A stretch of DNA of 64,000 nt from Rhynchopus euleeides (GCA_963210315.1 OY723242.1:744001-808000), one strand, 5' to 3'; shown: positions 1 through 12,162, counted from the stretch's first letter. Notes: a model not told the origin generated them from the sequence alone. A program made the numbers and translations.

Positions 1-37
1 TGTCCTTCAGGAACACCTCCATTCGTTCTCCTGACAT
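1..37 (-). CDS. N-terminal start of a family A UBL-DUF4116 gene, cut by the window edge
   Basis: The minus strand reads MSGERMEVFLKD before the window ends. This matches the start of the intact gene at 21912-24056 (MSGEGMEVFLKD), and the bases just upstream of the ATG (ATATGGTCTTCC on the plus strand) also match. A third family A gene therefore continues to the left, outside the window, in the same orientation as the other two. Nothing can be said about whether it is complete. Confidence 0.75.
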   Translation of the reverse strand, partial: MSGERMEVFLKD

Positions 38-1660
38 GATATGGTCTTCCCTGTCTGTGTGCTGATGTGGTGTGGGGCCGCAGAGACAGGCAAACGGCTC
101 AAGGCCCACCCAAGGCATTCAGTTGTGTGCCGTCTCCGCCCAAGAACAACCCACCCAGCCTTGGCCCCAGGCTTCGCAATACCGTGAGTAGGCTCTGTGG
201 GTTCAGCTCTGATGACTATATGTGGCCTTCTGTGCAGGGGATCCAAGCATCCACCCCTTATTGGGGATTTTCAGAGCTGAGGGAGGGTAAGCCGCCCCTC
301 GCCTTCTCTCCCTCAGTCACACATGGTAGCGAAGGCGGCCTGGGATCCACTTTTTTTCTAGATTTCGGACATCTCGGGTTTGCGGAGGCATTCCCGGCTT
401 AAAACCAATGGGGAGCGGGCGGGACACCTTCCTGATCACATCAACTGTGTGGCGGGATCAAGGCACCAGGGCGGTTGGTGTGCGTTTGAAATCGACACAG
501 ACGTTCACTCGATCGTACCCAGTGGCAGCACCTCCCTGACCCCCGGAGACGCCGGGTGCAGCCCAGGGCCCAGGGACCCTTCCATCGGCATCGCCTACAA
601 GACGTCGGACGCGATCCCGCAAGTCAACTGTGGCAGCTGACAACATCCTCGTTGGTTATGATCCAGTGGTATTCTTCGGAACCCTCATACTGCGCCGGAC
701 CGGAGGATTGGCAACCGGCTGATCCGCCCCCAGACCCCCGCTCCAGGGGGTGGGGGTCCACCGTGCACACAACCAGTGTGAGTGTGGTGTGTGGGTATTG
801 GACCCCCCCCCCTTGTGTGATGAGAGATAGTGGCAACACAACAGCAACATGCCAGGCAAGGGGTGCCAAAAATGGGTTTTCGGGGCGTTATTGCAACGAC
901 CCCTTCCTATGCCCCAGTGGCACAAGCTCAAGGATTTGGCTACTCGACATACACACGCTATACAGGGGGGTCTGGGGGGCGGTGCCCCCCAGCCGCCGGA
1001 GGCCACAGTAGTGAGTATCTGTTCCTTGCGCCGTAGTGGGAGCGCGTGGGAGTTGCGGGCGTACAGATTCTGTGTGAGTTGGCTGCGTCCTCCTGAGGCT
1101 ACTGAGAGTGGTCTGGGTCCCATTCGCTGATGTGAACCCAAAGGGCTTGGGTACACGGTGGACTCCCACCCCCTGGAGCGGGGGTCTGGGGCGGGGGTCT
1201 GGGCGACCCCCGCTAGCGGGAGTCTGCCCTGCTATTTTTGGTGCCCAGACAACCCCCACGAGCGGGGGTCCAGACCCCCGATATTCCGATATCCCAAAAA
1301 GGTGCACCCTGACGTGTGGGAGTTCACCGTGTACAAGATAGGCACACGCTACAGCCTAGTGGCACAGGGGTCTGGGGGGCGGAGCCCCCAGCCGCCGGAG
1401 GCCACGGTAGTGAATGACTGGCTCTTGACTGGGGAACAACGCCGTGTTTTGGCTGGAAACCCGAAAAGGGGACGGGTGTCCGGAGGATTCATCCTCATCC
1501 CCCACTAGAATACCACCTGCCCCCGAAAAACTTCACCCAGAAAACCCTGTGGGGAAAAATCCCCCTATAAAACCCAACCTACCCCCACCCCCCGTGTTGA
1601 AGTCCCCTATACAAACGTCAAAATCGGGGCCAAGGGGACTTAAACACGCCTGTCACCTGA
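38..1660. other. Intergenic, no supported gene
   Basis: No reading frame here looks coding. The stretch holds a decayed inverted-repeat element near 286-345 (ends resemble the GCCTTCGCTACCA termini seen at 42877), a near-perfect 33-bp inverted pair at about 733-765 and 1153-1188, and two copies of the GC-rich hairpin repeat (listed separately). Around 1590-1650 a short inverted pair resembles the GTGACATAAACACACC hairpins at 2.5 and 3.7 kb. Confidence 0.5.
964..1415 (-). repeat. Two copies of the CCGGCGGCTGGGGGG hairpin repeat
   Basis: Minus-strand copies at about 964-1015 and 1371-1415 carry the core CACTACCGTGGCCTCCGGCG followed by a self-complementary CTGGGGGGC...GCCCCCCAG hairpin. The same core occurs about 13 times in the window. 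Function unknown. Confidence 0.8.
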
Positions 1661-1665
1661 TTCCT

Positions 1666-2118
1666 GAGGGAACCAGGAGAGGCTGTTTATCGATTCCGAG
1701 GCACATCTGGACAGACTCTGGGGACCTGGGAGCTGGGGCCTCAAACCCCTTTGCCTCTCACACTGCTTCAGGGCCACCCTTCTCTGCCAAGCACTACCCA
1801 TAACCACTGACTTGGGGTGGTCAGGTCAGGTCATGGCAAGTAACCCAAGGGGGGCCTGAAGCGCAAGGGATGTCGTGCCTCATGATTGATGCTAGCCCTG
1901 GGAGGGGTCAAGCTTTCCGCTCCGGTGAAGGGGGGGCAAAGACATGCGGCCATCGCCTGTGTGGAGACGCTCTGCCTCCTCCTCGGCACCCCTGGCCGCG
2001 ACAGTGATCTCCCCCCGCCATACATGGTGGACAGGACGGATGGGATATAGAACCGGGTGGGACACCGGCAACCATCTCCCACAGGGGAGGGTGCGCCTTC
2101 CCCCTGCATGGGACAACC
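1666..2118 (+). repeat. Dispersed duplicate, copy 1 (partner 9951-10413)
   Basis: About 450 bp starting GGGAACCAGGAGAGGCTG and ending near CCCCCTGCATGGGA are repeated with only scattered changes and a small indel at 9951-10413. A shorter inverted relative lies near 12227-12345. I see no coding frame kept open in both copies, so a non-coding repeat or decayed mobile element is most likely. Confidence 0.8.
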
Positions 2119-2496
2119 GGATGCCATGGCAGGGAGGGCTGGGGATGAGGCTAATGTTGTTGTGATGCTCATGTGGGTGTGGTGATCACGTTCTTAGTGG
2201 GTAACCCTGCGCGGATCTGTGCCCACTCTCCGTCCACCCCCACGTGACAGCGGACGCCCCACCCGGATAAGAGTGTGGGGTCAATTCAGTACCACTCCGA
2301 GGAGGGCGTGCAGCATAGCCAGCGTGGTGCGCTGCAACAATACGCCATTGACTTCGAGTCGCTAGGACAGTCACATCGGCCCATGCGGTGGCACTTGAAG
2401 CACACGAATGGTGCCACATCGCCCTGACGAACGACGAGCAACACCTGGTGTCAGGCCCTCGAGACGTAACGTATTGGGAAAAATGATGTACCTACC

Positions 2497-2565
2497 ACCC
2501 CCCGTGTATATGTCACCCCCCCAGGTGCAAAAATCGGGAGGGGGGTGACATAAACACACCTTTTT
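2497..2565 (+). repeat. Hairpin repeat with GTGACATAAACACACC arm, copy 1
   Basis: An inverted pair of the form GTGTATATGTCACCCCCC ... GGGGGGTGACATAAACACACC-like sequence folds on itself. A related copy in the opposite orientation lies at 3676-3778. It resembles a very small foldback element. Confidence 0.65.
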
Positions 2566-2987
2566 AGGGTGGTTGCCTTTGAGGCCCTATACGCACACGC
2601 GCACACACCTCAGCCCTCTCACAGGCCACTCCAGGTTGGCCTGTCGGGAGGACAGGGAACTGGATGTCATCCCCGGTGGAAGGGGGGGAGGAGACAGGGC
2701 ATGGTGTCCCATTATTGCGAGACAAACACTTCAAGCTCACATGTCAGGCACAAGAAGCGTGTCCGTCCGGACAACCTACATGAATGGCACGGACAGCGCA
2801 TCACCGAGAGTAACCGAGGAGGAGCACCGCGTACTCTCACTTTGGATGGGTCGTCGTTGGGCAATATGTTGAAATGCTTGCGCTGCAGGTGAAGTGCTGG
2901 GTCACCCATCCGACACGTGAAGCAACCTGCAACACAGCGTTGGCGAGCAGGTGGCACCGAAGTTGAAGAGACCCCGCATTGTCCGCG

Positions 2988-3095
2988 TTGAAGAGCCTGC
3001 GTTGGGTCTTTCTGGAGCGCAAGACACGTACTGTCTGTCCTTCTCGTCCCCGTTTCCTCCGGAAGCAGGTGATACGTGCGGTTCCAAAGCGCACC
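2988..3095 (+). repeat. Decayed fragment repeated at 11597-11690
   Basis: The two copies share frames reading roughly FLERKT...PSR...KQV...A..KRT, so similarity is visible at both DNA and peptide level. This suggests a short relic of a coding or mobile sequence. No family recognised. Confidence 0.45.
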
Positions 3096-3205
3096 CGCTG
3101 CATCCCCCCTCCCTCCATCTTTCGTTCGGCGGCTATTCCGCGCTCTCTTCAACGCGTCGTCGCGAAGGTTGCGTCTCAGTATCAGCAGGCAATCCCCGGC
3201 TTCCA

Positions 3206-3231
3206 GTGTGTGTGTGTGTGTGTGTGTGTGT
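3206..3231 (+). repeat. (GT)n microsatellite
   Basis: About 13 uninterrupted GT dinucleotides. Confidence 0.95.
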
Positions 3232-3384
3232 CACCCCTCCTTTCCAGCGCAACGAGGCGGAGAGCGAGACCGTGTGGTGTCACGTAGAGCAGGAGTAGGA
3301 GAGCGGGATCGGTTCTCACTGAGTGGACTCGAGGGGACACTGCTGCGATGCCAGCACGCTAACCCAAGGTGCAATACGAACACC

Positions 3385-3595
3385 TAGGGATATCCCATCC
3401 GTCCCATAATGGGATGTCCCATGGGAGGACATGATGTCCCCTGGGAGAACCTACGTGACCCAATCGGGTCTCCCATGAACAAGGTCGGTACCGTACGTTC
3501 TCCCAGGGGGGAACACGTGCCCTCCCCTGTGGGATAGTGACCATCACCCGTGTGGGATACCATTGGGATATCCCACATGGGAGGTCCCAGTCCTG
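3385..3595. repeat. Cluster of short TGGGA/TCCCA palindromes
   Basis: GGGATATCCC, CCCATAATGGG, CCCATGGGA and related words recur about every 15-25 bp, so the whole stretch can fold in many ways. No coding frame is supported. Confidence 0.6.
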
Positions 3596-3675
3596 GCCAC
3601 CGTGATGAGGCAATTTACTCCCCAAAATCTTGACCAACACGTCGTCTCAGCCTGTAAGAGTGCCCACGACACCCC

Positions 3676-3778
3676 ACCCCCCAAAAGGTGTGTTTATGTC
3701 ACCCCCCCCAGCAGCCCTTGGGGGGTGACATAAACACACCCCTTTTGGGGGGTGACATATACACGGGGGGTGGTAGGT
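3676..3778 (-). repeat. Hairpin repeat with GTGACATAAACACACC arm, copy 2
   Basis: It contains AGGTGTGTTTATGTCACCCC facing GGGGGGTGACATAAACACAC, then a third arm GGGGTGACATATACACGGGG. In inverted orientation it matches 2497-2565. Confidence 0.7.
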
Positions 3779-4535
3779 AACGGGAAAATGTACCAAGTTC
3801 CATCTGGGGCGCCACTTGTTCCAGTTATTTTCCGTTCAGTTAGTTCGGCGTAGCCAACTGGGGAAACTTTCTGTGCCTTTAGCTGGATCGTGCGTCCCCA
3901 CTCACACCACTTCATTAGACCGGGGAGTGGTGTACACAAAGAGTGGTGTCTGCGTTCCAACAACATCTGTCTGCGCGGACTCGGTCGTTGTGGGGTAGGG
4001 TACTTTCCCAAGAGTGTGCTGGGTTCATGGATCACACAGCGCTGCGCGCCGGTGATCACGGAAACCTCGACCACTAGGTTGCTCTGCCCACCTATTTTAC
4101 TCTCATATTGGGTCCCTCCCCTCCTGGTGGCCCAACACCAAAGGGAAACCCTCAGCGAGATGCCACTCCTGCAACGTCCTCCAGCCGACCTAAACAGGCC
4201 AGAACGGGCCAATACATGCATGTGTAGGCCTATCCAGGCCTATACATGCCCAAAATTCACGCGAAATTCGGGTGGTTCATGAAAAACACAGGCAACCCGC
4301 ACCCACCACCCAGGGTCCCCGAGAGAATGTTGCCGTGTGAAGGCGCAGGTAACCCGCAGCCTGGCTTCCCACTTGCAATCTCATAGGAGGGGTCGAAAAG
4401 CCGTCTGTCGGGGGACAAGACGTCCAGAACACGCCCGCATGGGGCATGGGTGCCTGGTGAAGGACGGTGAGCGCGGCCCGTGGGCCTGACTGCACAGCTT
4501 GTGCAGACGACCCTCACGGAGGAGGGCTACCTCCA

Positions 4536-4840
4536 GCTCCGGTATACCGGTTGCTGGGGCGGAACGACCCGTGGGCGTCAGAGGTTAGGGAGGTCGACAA
4601 GGAGGTGACCCCGTTCCTGCGGGAGAGCGGCGTGGTGTAGTGCACCGAGCTGCTGAGCCCGTGATCGCGGAAGGAGCTAGAGGCGCTGCTCCACGACCTG
4701 GGGCCGGCGACCAGGAGCCAGAGCGACGAGCGCCGCATGGGGCACGTGACGTTGCAGTGGAAGGAGGGAAGCGCCCTCAAGAGTACTGCCTCCTGGTGGT
4801 CCACCGACGGGCACGTTCAAGCTAATCTAGAGAGTTGTCC
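4536..4840 (+). pseudogene. Decayed coding-like fragment, unidentified
   Basis: One plus-strand frame reads like protein (for example ELEALLHDLGPATRSQ and GHVTLQWKEGSALKSTASWW) with GC-rich third positions, but it is broken by two in-frame stops near 4640 and 4660 and has no clear start. I do not recognise the product. It may instead be exons joined by a short intron or a chance open frame. Confidence 0.25.
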
Positions 4841-6065
4841 ATATCCAGCCCGGCATTGAGTGTTCTGGGGTGTGTTCTGTGCCACTGTGTGGCAACGAGC
4901 TCCTGGAACGGGGAAAAAGGGGCCGAAAAAAACGGTTCCCAAACGGGTTTTTGGCCACGAACAGGCCACGAATTATCAGAGGGTCGATTACACCAAGGCC
5001 GCCTTCGCTACCAGGTGTGACTGAGTTGGGCCCAGTCCACCTGATGTTGCCCTGAGTTTGGCGGAGGAAACCTGGTGTGGAAGGAGCTACCTACCCCTTG
5101 AGTCACCCACCAGCACACATTGTCAGCGAGGATGACGAGCATGGCGTTGTACGCCTGCATAAACATCGCTCCCCTTGAACCTGACTTCACATGTCCTTCA
5201 ACATGTCCTGAGTAGGCACTGCCTGCCGTCAGCTCCGGGCATCACCTCACCCCTCACCCCCAGTGCTGCTCAACCACGGTGTCCATCAGGAGCCACGTCG
5301 CTGTGTGGTGCACTCCAGAGGGTTGCCCCTCTGCACCACCTCATGCCGACACACCAAACGCCCTCCCTTCGAGGCGAGGACACCGGGAGGGGAAGCCCGG
5401 GTCGGCGTCCCCCCCAAGGCCTGAGGTCCCGCCTGAGAATTGACGGTCCCGGGTGCTGCGTGTCGTCGACACCGTGACTGCGGCAGTCGACATCCCAGAC
5501 GGGTCGCCCCTCGTCTGTGCAAAGCACACCCGGGCGAGGCTCCCCTCGGGGGAACGCCGTCGGGAGATGTGCTGGAGCCACCGCGCTCGATTCTGGGTTG
5601 TCCGCCACGTGCTGTCACGGAGCCTGCGTATTCGGGCGTGAAAACCGTAGGTGGTGGTTCGATTCCCAGAACTTGGGTAGGATATCCTGTGGGATAACCT
5701 CCACGGGATGTTGCTTCTCGCGTTGGATATCCGAACCCTGCAGAAGACACGAGAGTAACAGAGAGGGATCTCCCGCTCTGTTACCTCTCTGTCCCCTCGG
5801 GTACCCCGAGAGAATGTCACCCCCCCCTCGGCCTGGGCTTGCCACTGGCTGGGCTGCTTCTTGTACAGATCGATGGAGTGAACGCGCTGGGTTATTGCGC
5901 CAGGTACTCGCTTCGGCAAACTGCAGCAGAGTGGGTGGCTCTCCAGTTGTGCAGCTAAGATGGTGGAGGGTCACCAATATTGTGAGGCGGCTCATTTTTC
6001 AGCATTTTTGAGCGAAAATCCCTCAGTACAACACCTCCCCCCCCCCGTCTGCAAAGGCAAAACAG
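4841..6065. other. Intergenic or decayed sequence upstream of the 6-8 kb coding block
   Basis: A relic of the GCCTTCGCTACCA element lies near 4998-5060. GC-rich open frames overlap at 5270-5640 on both strands without a recognisable product. The last bases, a C-run then GCAAAGGCAAAACAG at 6041-6065, resemble a polypyrimidine tract and 3' splice site leading into the coding block. Confidence 0.4.
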
Positions 6066-7990
6066 GTAGTGCCCGCCACTTTGGAGCTGATTTCGACGGC
6101 TGGGCAGGCGGTGGTGATGTGGGCGCTGTACACCCCGCCGCTGTCGACGACGTGCAACCAGGCAGGGGCGTCGTGCGCGAAGAACAGCGGGATGCGCGTG
6201 CTGCCCTTCCACAAGGGCGGGCGCGGGTCGCTGCCGACGCGGTGGACGCACCTGAACGACTCGTACCTCCCCGGGGTGGCGACGGCGGCGGCGCACGAGC
6301 TTGTGCCGGCGCAGTACGACGCGGGGCGGAACCTCGGGGCCAGCACGAAGGACGGGTACCCGCCGTCGGTGACGTGGTACATGAACGACACGCGGACGGG
6401 GACGTGGGGCCCGATCGTGGTGGAGAAGACGAACGCGTCGGCGGGGATGTCGCTCGACTCGCGCCCGTGGGACCTGCAGAAGCGCACGTACCTCGCCGGG
6501 GAGACGCTGGTGCAGGTGCGGGGGAGCGCGGTGCGCCTGGTGCGGTACGACAAGCCGTGCGACTACCCCACCTACAAGCCGACCTACCTGTACGGGGCGA
6601 AGATCTCCCCGTCGGGGGCACCTGGGACGGCGTGGAACGACCCGACGAAGCCGATGCCGGACTCGGTGCTGGAGCGCGGGGCGTGGGTGTCGCCGCCGAC
6701 GTACTACACGCCGACGACGAGCGCGCTGGCGACGCTGAGCGTGGTGTCGACGGAGGACCGTGCGGGGCAGGAGGCGCTGTTCATCGTGTCGGACACGACG
6801 TCGTCGCTGATCGTGGCGCCGCGGTGGTACTGCGCGACCGGGTGCCCGGACTCGGGTGACGTGCTGCGGCTGGTGTCTGTGGCGGGGCAGTGCGACATCA
6901 ACCCGTGGACCTGGCCGAAGGAGAAGCACATGGCGGACCCGCACCTGTCGCTGATCTGCCAGGTTGCGGGTGCGGGGACGACAGCGAAGTCCGGGCTGTA
7001 CTACAACTCCGCCTCCGTGACGCCGTGCATGACGGCGGCCCCGGTGATGGCGACGTGCCAGGGGTCGACGTGCAACTCGACGGAGCCGCACCTGACGGCG
7101 CTGGCGGCGAAGACGCCAGACCCGTTTGACGACATTGTGCCGCACGACCACACCTACACGGGCGGGACCGGGACGGTGGCAGGGCTGCTGGTGCTTCCGG
7201 ACTACAACGCAAACGAGGCGTCGAAGAACTTCTACAAGCTGTGCTACAAGCAGGCGGGGACGTCGAACTGGGCCGTCTTCAACGACACGTTTGAGGTCAA
7301 GGCGGCCCCGCCGCTGCAGCTGCAGACGCCTCCACTGAAGACGGAGAAGCTTGTGGGCGGGGAGCTGAAGCGGTTCCGGGTGAAGGTGACGACCGGGACG
7401 GTGGCGTCGTCGGTGCTGTTCTACGCAAAGCTGACGCTGCACGACGCACGCGAGCAGAACAACCACTGCACCAACCAGGCGGGGAGCTCGGAGGGGGAGA
7501 TCTACTCGGCGGCGACGACCTCCTTCAACATTGTGTCGGACGGGAACTCGAATCTGGTCGACTTCTACCTGACGGTCCCGCACACCCCGGGGAACTACTC
7601 GCTGTGCGTGCAGATGCGGCGCCTGGCGGAGGACGCGATGTCGTGGTGGCGCCCGGGCAGCAACAGGGCGGACTACGACTACACGGTGCTGGACAACGGG
7701 GTGCGGTGGTACGTGACCCCCGGGTTCCAGCCGACGAACCAGGGGCTGACGGTGGTGAAGTTCGTGCGGTGCGCCCCGACGGCGGGCGGCGGGTGCAGCG
7801 CGCCACGTTCGACACGTCGCCCGGGAAGGATGCGGCGAAGATCGTGGACGCGACGCACGGGTGCCACGTGGGGACGACGAACCTGTCGCAGTGGGGCACG
7901 TCGAACCACGTGTGGACGGAGCCCGGGGCGACGGCGTCGGCGGTGGGTGTGACGAACCTGGGGCCTGACGAGGCGTCCAAGCAGCCCAGA
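6066..7990 (+). CDS. Cysteine-containing extracellular-type protein fragment with a frameshift, unidentified
   Basis: A GC3-rich frame (codons mostly ending G or C) runs from about 6066 to 7795 and resumes one frame over from about 7797 to 7990. Together they give about 640 residues. No ATG starts the block; the first is at 6117. An AACAG at 6061-6065 could be a 3' splice site, so this may be an internal exon. The protein is rich in Thr, Pro, Gly, Asn and spaced Cys, with several N-glycosylation sequons (NDS, NDT, NAS, NST, NYS) and two similar strand-like motifs, FYKLCYKQAG and NYSLCVQMRR. That suggests repeated extracellular beta-sandwich domains. No transmembrane segment or signal peptide is visible. 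The change of frame near 7797-7803 could be a one-base indel, a sequencing error or a tiny intron. Coding character stops abruptly after about 7990. The longer antisense open frame over this block is a shadow of its GC bias. Family not recognised. Confidence 0.6.
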
Positions 7991-9793
7991 AGCTGCTGCA
8001 GCAAAGGCCGACGAAGGGGGCTGCTTGCTCTGTGCGAATCCGTGCGTGTTGCCGAAAGGGAAAGCGTGAACATTCCGCTACCTGAATGCAGAGAATGAGT
8101 GGTGACACATTGGCTATCCTGTTGACCATATCCACTGGCCCCGGATGACGTAGTCGTCTCTTTTTGAAAGGCGCGCTGACCCTTGACGTGCAGGGTCGTT
8201 TTAGTGGCGGAGGTGCCAAGTCTCACCTACAGAATGTGGGTCTGGTTCAGGAACTGGCGCCCGGGAGGAGACTGGGAGGCAGTCAGCACACACCTGCCCA
8301 CCCCACCCAGCGGGACCCCCTCCTCGGGTTTTGAAAAACCCCGTTCATTTGAACGTTTGGAATCCGCGCGGATCGTGATTGCAGGGCTTCGAGCACCGTG
8401 GACAAAGCGAGTGTTTTTACCAGGTTGTCAAGCCTGACTCAGCCACGTGACTCTGAATCATCTCCTCGGCAAGCTGATGGTGGTATCATCAAAGCTACAG
8501 ACCCGTCATCAGTATTGCATTGAGCAAGAAGGACAGGAAGCTGGAAGACGGAGCAAGGCAACTGCGGATGCGTCGTCCTTGGATGAACATCGGTATCAGT
8601 AGGCGGCGGCGCAGTAAGAACAACGAGGAATAAACATATCGGCAGCGCCTTACACACGGGGCCGGAGGAACCTAGGTATTTTTTTTAACTTCGTTCCCGT
8701 CCCCCCACGTATTTTTGGGCGAAGCCCCAAAGGTTCCAGTGGGGGACCCTGCCAGGCTTCTTGCCGCAAACGAGGAGATGGCGCGAGAGTGGGGAGGTTG
8801 GCCTTCCTGCGAACTCCCCCCCAAGGCGCCCATGTGTGGCCATGCGAAGGGAATGGAGATGTGAACTGCATGCACTGTGACAATGTACACTAGGCGCAAG
8901 GGGGCCGAACACCCCGCCGACTCTGCGGCACCTGTCGGATCCCAGAGAAGAGGGAACGGTAACCTGGAGTACAGTACATGTGCAGTGGTTGAACGTGCAC
9001 AGCTCATCAGCTATATCAAATGACACTGTCTTCTGACTCGGCTGGTGACAATTGTCAACAGCAGAAGGAACACAAAGACAGACATGTCTCTCTGCACATG
9101 TCTCCGGCAAGGCAGATGACCTCCCACTTTCCCCATGCGGCGCCACCAGAACTGCCCAACGGCACTATGTACTGCACACGATGCCGCGAATGGCTCCAGT
9201 GACACCTCCCCATCCTTCGATGCTGCAGACACGAGCGAACCGTACTCATCACCGGCTTTCTCCTCTTCTCAGCAGGCCCCCTTCCCCGCCGCAAGCGTCG
9301 GCGCTGTGTTCCGTTCACACCTCACATCCGCTTCGCACAGTGATACTTGCCTCGTATCAAGCGCGGAGAGGGCACCCTCTGCAGGAAGGCCTCCCCACAA
9401 TAATCTAGCCGCATGTGCAGTCGTGGCTTGGTTGATGGGGCAGTAAAGAAACGGGGCCCTGATGAAACTCTCGCCGACGCACACACACAATGACGGAGAC
9501 AGGAAGCGCGCGCATGATCCCACAAGCTGCGGGTCACGGAAGCGGGTGGGCTGTGACGGTGGCGGTGCGCTGCAGGGGAGAAGCTGTACCTGGTTGTGGC
9601 CAACCTGCCTTCGCAAAGTTCGAGGACTGCTGACAGAACCTGCTGACCCACAGACAAGGAAGGTGTGGTGGGAAAACCACCGCGCGTGCCACAGGGCAAT
9701 TCTCCAGGAACTTCACGAAGCCGGTTTCCGAGCCTGGGCGCAGGGTGTTCCCCTCCACAGTGGAGGACAAGCCTCCCGATGCGAGATACAAAG
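7991..9793. other. Intergenic, no supported gene
   Basis: Codon bias disappears at about 7990 and I see no frame worth calling. No strong repeats stand out, apart from a short run of T's near 8679. Confidence 0.5.
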
Positions 9794-9899
9794 GGGGTCT
9801 TCGCTACGGGGTGGTCGCCAGTGCATTTTGGTGCATTTCCTGTTGGATTAGCTGAAAACTGACGAAGATTGACGAAGAATAACGACCAGCGAAGACCCC
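9794..9899 (-). mobile_element. 106-bp MITE with GGGGTCTTCGCT termini
   Basis: The ends are GGGGTCTTCGCT and AGCGAAGACCCC. The interior matches the element at 54941-55046 in reverse (GTGCATTTTGGTGCATTTCC). The flanking 5-mers CAAAG and CAGAA are not a clean duplication, so this copy is older or its ends have slipped within the G-run. Too short to encode a protein. Confidence 0.85.
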
Positions 9900-9950
9900 C
9901 AGAAGGTTGCCACAATACTCGAAGAGCTCTTGACTGACGGCCTGCCATGC

Positions 9951-10413
9951 GGAGGGAACCAGGAGAGGCTGTTTATCGATTCCGAGGCACATCTGGACAG
10001 ACTCTGGGGACCTGGGAGCTCGAGCCTCAACTCCCTTTGCCTCTCACACTGCTTCAGGGCCACCCTTCTCTGCCAAGCACTACCCATAACCACTGACTTG
10101 GGGTGGTCAGGCTGCCAAAGCTGCAGGGCAAGCAACCCAAGGGGGCCTGAAGCGCAAGAGATGTCGTGCCTCATAGTTGATGCTAGCCCTGGGAGGGGTC
10201 AAGCTTTCCGCCCCGGTGAAGGGGGGGCAAAGACATGCGGCCATCGCCTGTGTGGAGACGCTCTGCCTCCTCCTAGACACCCCTGGCCGCGACAGTGATC
10301 TCCCCCCGCCATACATGGTGGACAGGACGGATGGGATATAGAACTGGGTGGGACACCGGCAACCATCTCCCACAGGGGAGGGTGCGCCTTCCCCCTGCAT
10401 GGGAGAACCGGGC
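9951..10413 (+). repeat. Dispersed duplicate, copy 2 (partner 1666-2118)
   Basis: Near-identical to 1666-2118, with a small difference around GGTCAGGCTGCCAAAGC. It is followed by an unrelated palindromic CCCGTCTCCCATGGGAGACG at about 10424. Confidence 0.8.
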
Positions 10414-10717
10414 GCCGTGTGTCCCGTCTCCCATGGGAGACGGGACACTGCGGCTGCTCATGCGGGGCTGGGGGTGGCTGTCTGGGGATCCGATGGCCGC
10501 TTAGCACAAGCACACTGCGGCCCTCGCCACTGCCAACAGCCTCGCTGTGCCACGAGGTCGATTCCCAGTTCCAGTACGACGAGGAGACCTGGTGCACGAC
10601 CTGCATCGCACAACGAGGCTGCTACTTTTCCTACGAAAAGAGTTGGCCGGAAATGTCGTGGAACGCGAACCCTATTTACCGCCACCCCTGGTGGGAGGTA
10701 GCCCAGTGTACCCCCCA

Positions 10718-10906
10718 CGTGACCTTATGTGACCCTATGTGACCCGATATGACCATGTGAACCTAAGTGACCTTACGCCTTATGCGACCTTACGTTACAC
10801 CAGGTGACGTGATGTGACCTTCTGACTCCCGAATCGCATCGAAGGTGTTTACAAGTTTACTGAATATGACCCTAAGTGACCTTATGAGACCGGATACCAT
10901 GTGACG
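10718..10906 (+). repeat. Degenerate TGTGACCYTA decamer array
   Basis: Words of the type TGTGACCTTA, TGTGACCCTA and TGTGACCCGA follow at close to 10-bp spacing, breaking down toward the right. Related arrays occur at 11686, 12163, 18826 and 19448. Confidence 0.8.
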
Positions 10907-11596
10907 CGCCCGGCCCTGCCCCGTGGCCTGCGCAGCGCCGGGATCGTGTGGCTCCCTCTGCTCAGTCGGCGCTGCAGAGGTCTGGGGCGGGATGGCACCT
11001 CGGCCCATATTCGCAGGTGCGGCCGAGACAATCGAGGCAAGTGCGGAGCAGGCGTGATCCCGGACTACACTGGGATCCCCCCGAGCCACGCGCGCCTTGC
11101 AGTGGGATGTGCCACGCTCACCCCCGCCACGCAGCGCTGAGGTCGCTCGCAGGCACGTCTCTGATTTCCCAACGTGCGCAACGCGCACTCGAGGCCGAAG
11201 TGCGGCAAATGCGATGCAGCGAAGAGAAAATACGCCCTCACGAAAGCTGCGTGTTGCTGCGTGCATCACCACCACCCGGACGGCCTGAAGGTGATGTGCT
11301 GCAAGATGCATCACATGACGCGATGCGAGCACGAGCGAAGGTATCAGCGGCGACCGCAATGATGCCGACGACTCTGGTGGCGGGAGCGCGGAGGGCAGCT
11401 CTGGTGCCACCGAGCGTGATGGCGACGACGCCGAGGGTGGTAGCTCCGCCCCCCTCGTCTGGGATAGACAGCGACTCGATGGGGGGCAGGTTGCCGTGAA
11501 ACGCACCGCCATCTGTATAGACCCCTAGGCCGAGGGCTCGTCCCTCTGGGGGGCTGGGATAGTGTGGGTGCATCAGCCGGAGGATCTCAGCAAGGC

Positions 11597-11690
11597 GTGT
11601 TGCGGTTCTTGGAGCGCAAGACAAGTGCTGCCCGTCCTTCTCGTTCTTGTTTCCAGAAGCAGGTGCTGCATGCGGTTCAAAAGCGCACCT
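11597..11690 (+). repeat. Decayed fragment repeated at 2988-3095
   Basis: It shares CTTGGAGCGCAAGACA, CCGTCCTTCTCGTTC-like and CGGTTCAAAAGCGCACC words with the copy at 2988-3095. A TGTGACC array begins immediately downstream. Confidence 0.45.
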
Positions 11691-11815
11691 TATGTGACCC
11701 TACATGACCTTAAGTGATACCATGTGACCTATGACCTTAGTGACCCTATATGACCCTAAGTGACACCATGTAACCCTTGTGACCTTATATGACCCTATGT
11801 GACCCTATGTCCTAG
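11686..11815 (+). repeat. Degenerate TGTGACCYTA decamer array
   Basis: TATGTGACCCTACATGACCT and similar words continue to CCCTATGTCC at about 10-12-bp spacing. Confidence 0.8.
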
Positions 11816-12162
11816 GCAAGACGCTAAACTACGTGGGAGGGCTTCCCCAGACCATGACGGGTGCTTGCACCAGGAGTTTGAAACAGCCACTCATGCCTTG
11901 CGATGCTCAAGTGCCTGCTGGACCCCTATGTCCTCCAGACCCTAAGCAGGCAACGATATGGGAGCAACCTAACGGGGAAGATGAAGAGGGCATGGGTTAT
12001 AGCCTGATGACACACACTGCAACCTCAAGGTGGCTGACACCTCTCCCACATGACGGCATAACATACATCAGCAGCGCACACCCACGTGGCGCTGCTTGAC
12101 AGGACTTTGAAAGTGCCGCCTTGATATCCTTGTTGGATAGAGCCCTCACACCTTCAATCAGC

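Noticed and set aside
5640..5665. tRNA gene suggested by GGTTCGATTCCC
   Set aside because: The T-loop word is present but the T-stem does not pair and no acceptor, D-arm or anticodon arm fits upstream.
5955..8219. 754-codon minus-strand open frame opposite the 6-8 kb coding block
   Set aside because: It is Arg/His/Pro-rich with no domain pattern and exists because GC3-rich plus-strand codons leave the antisense frame free of stops.
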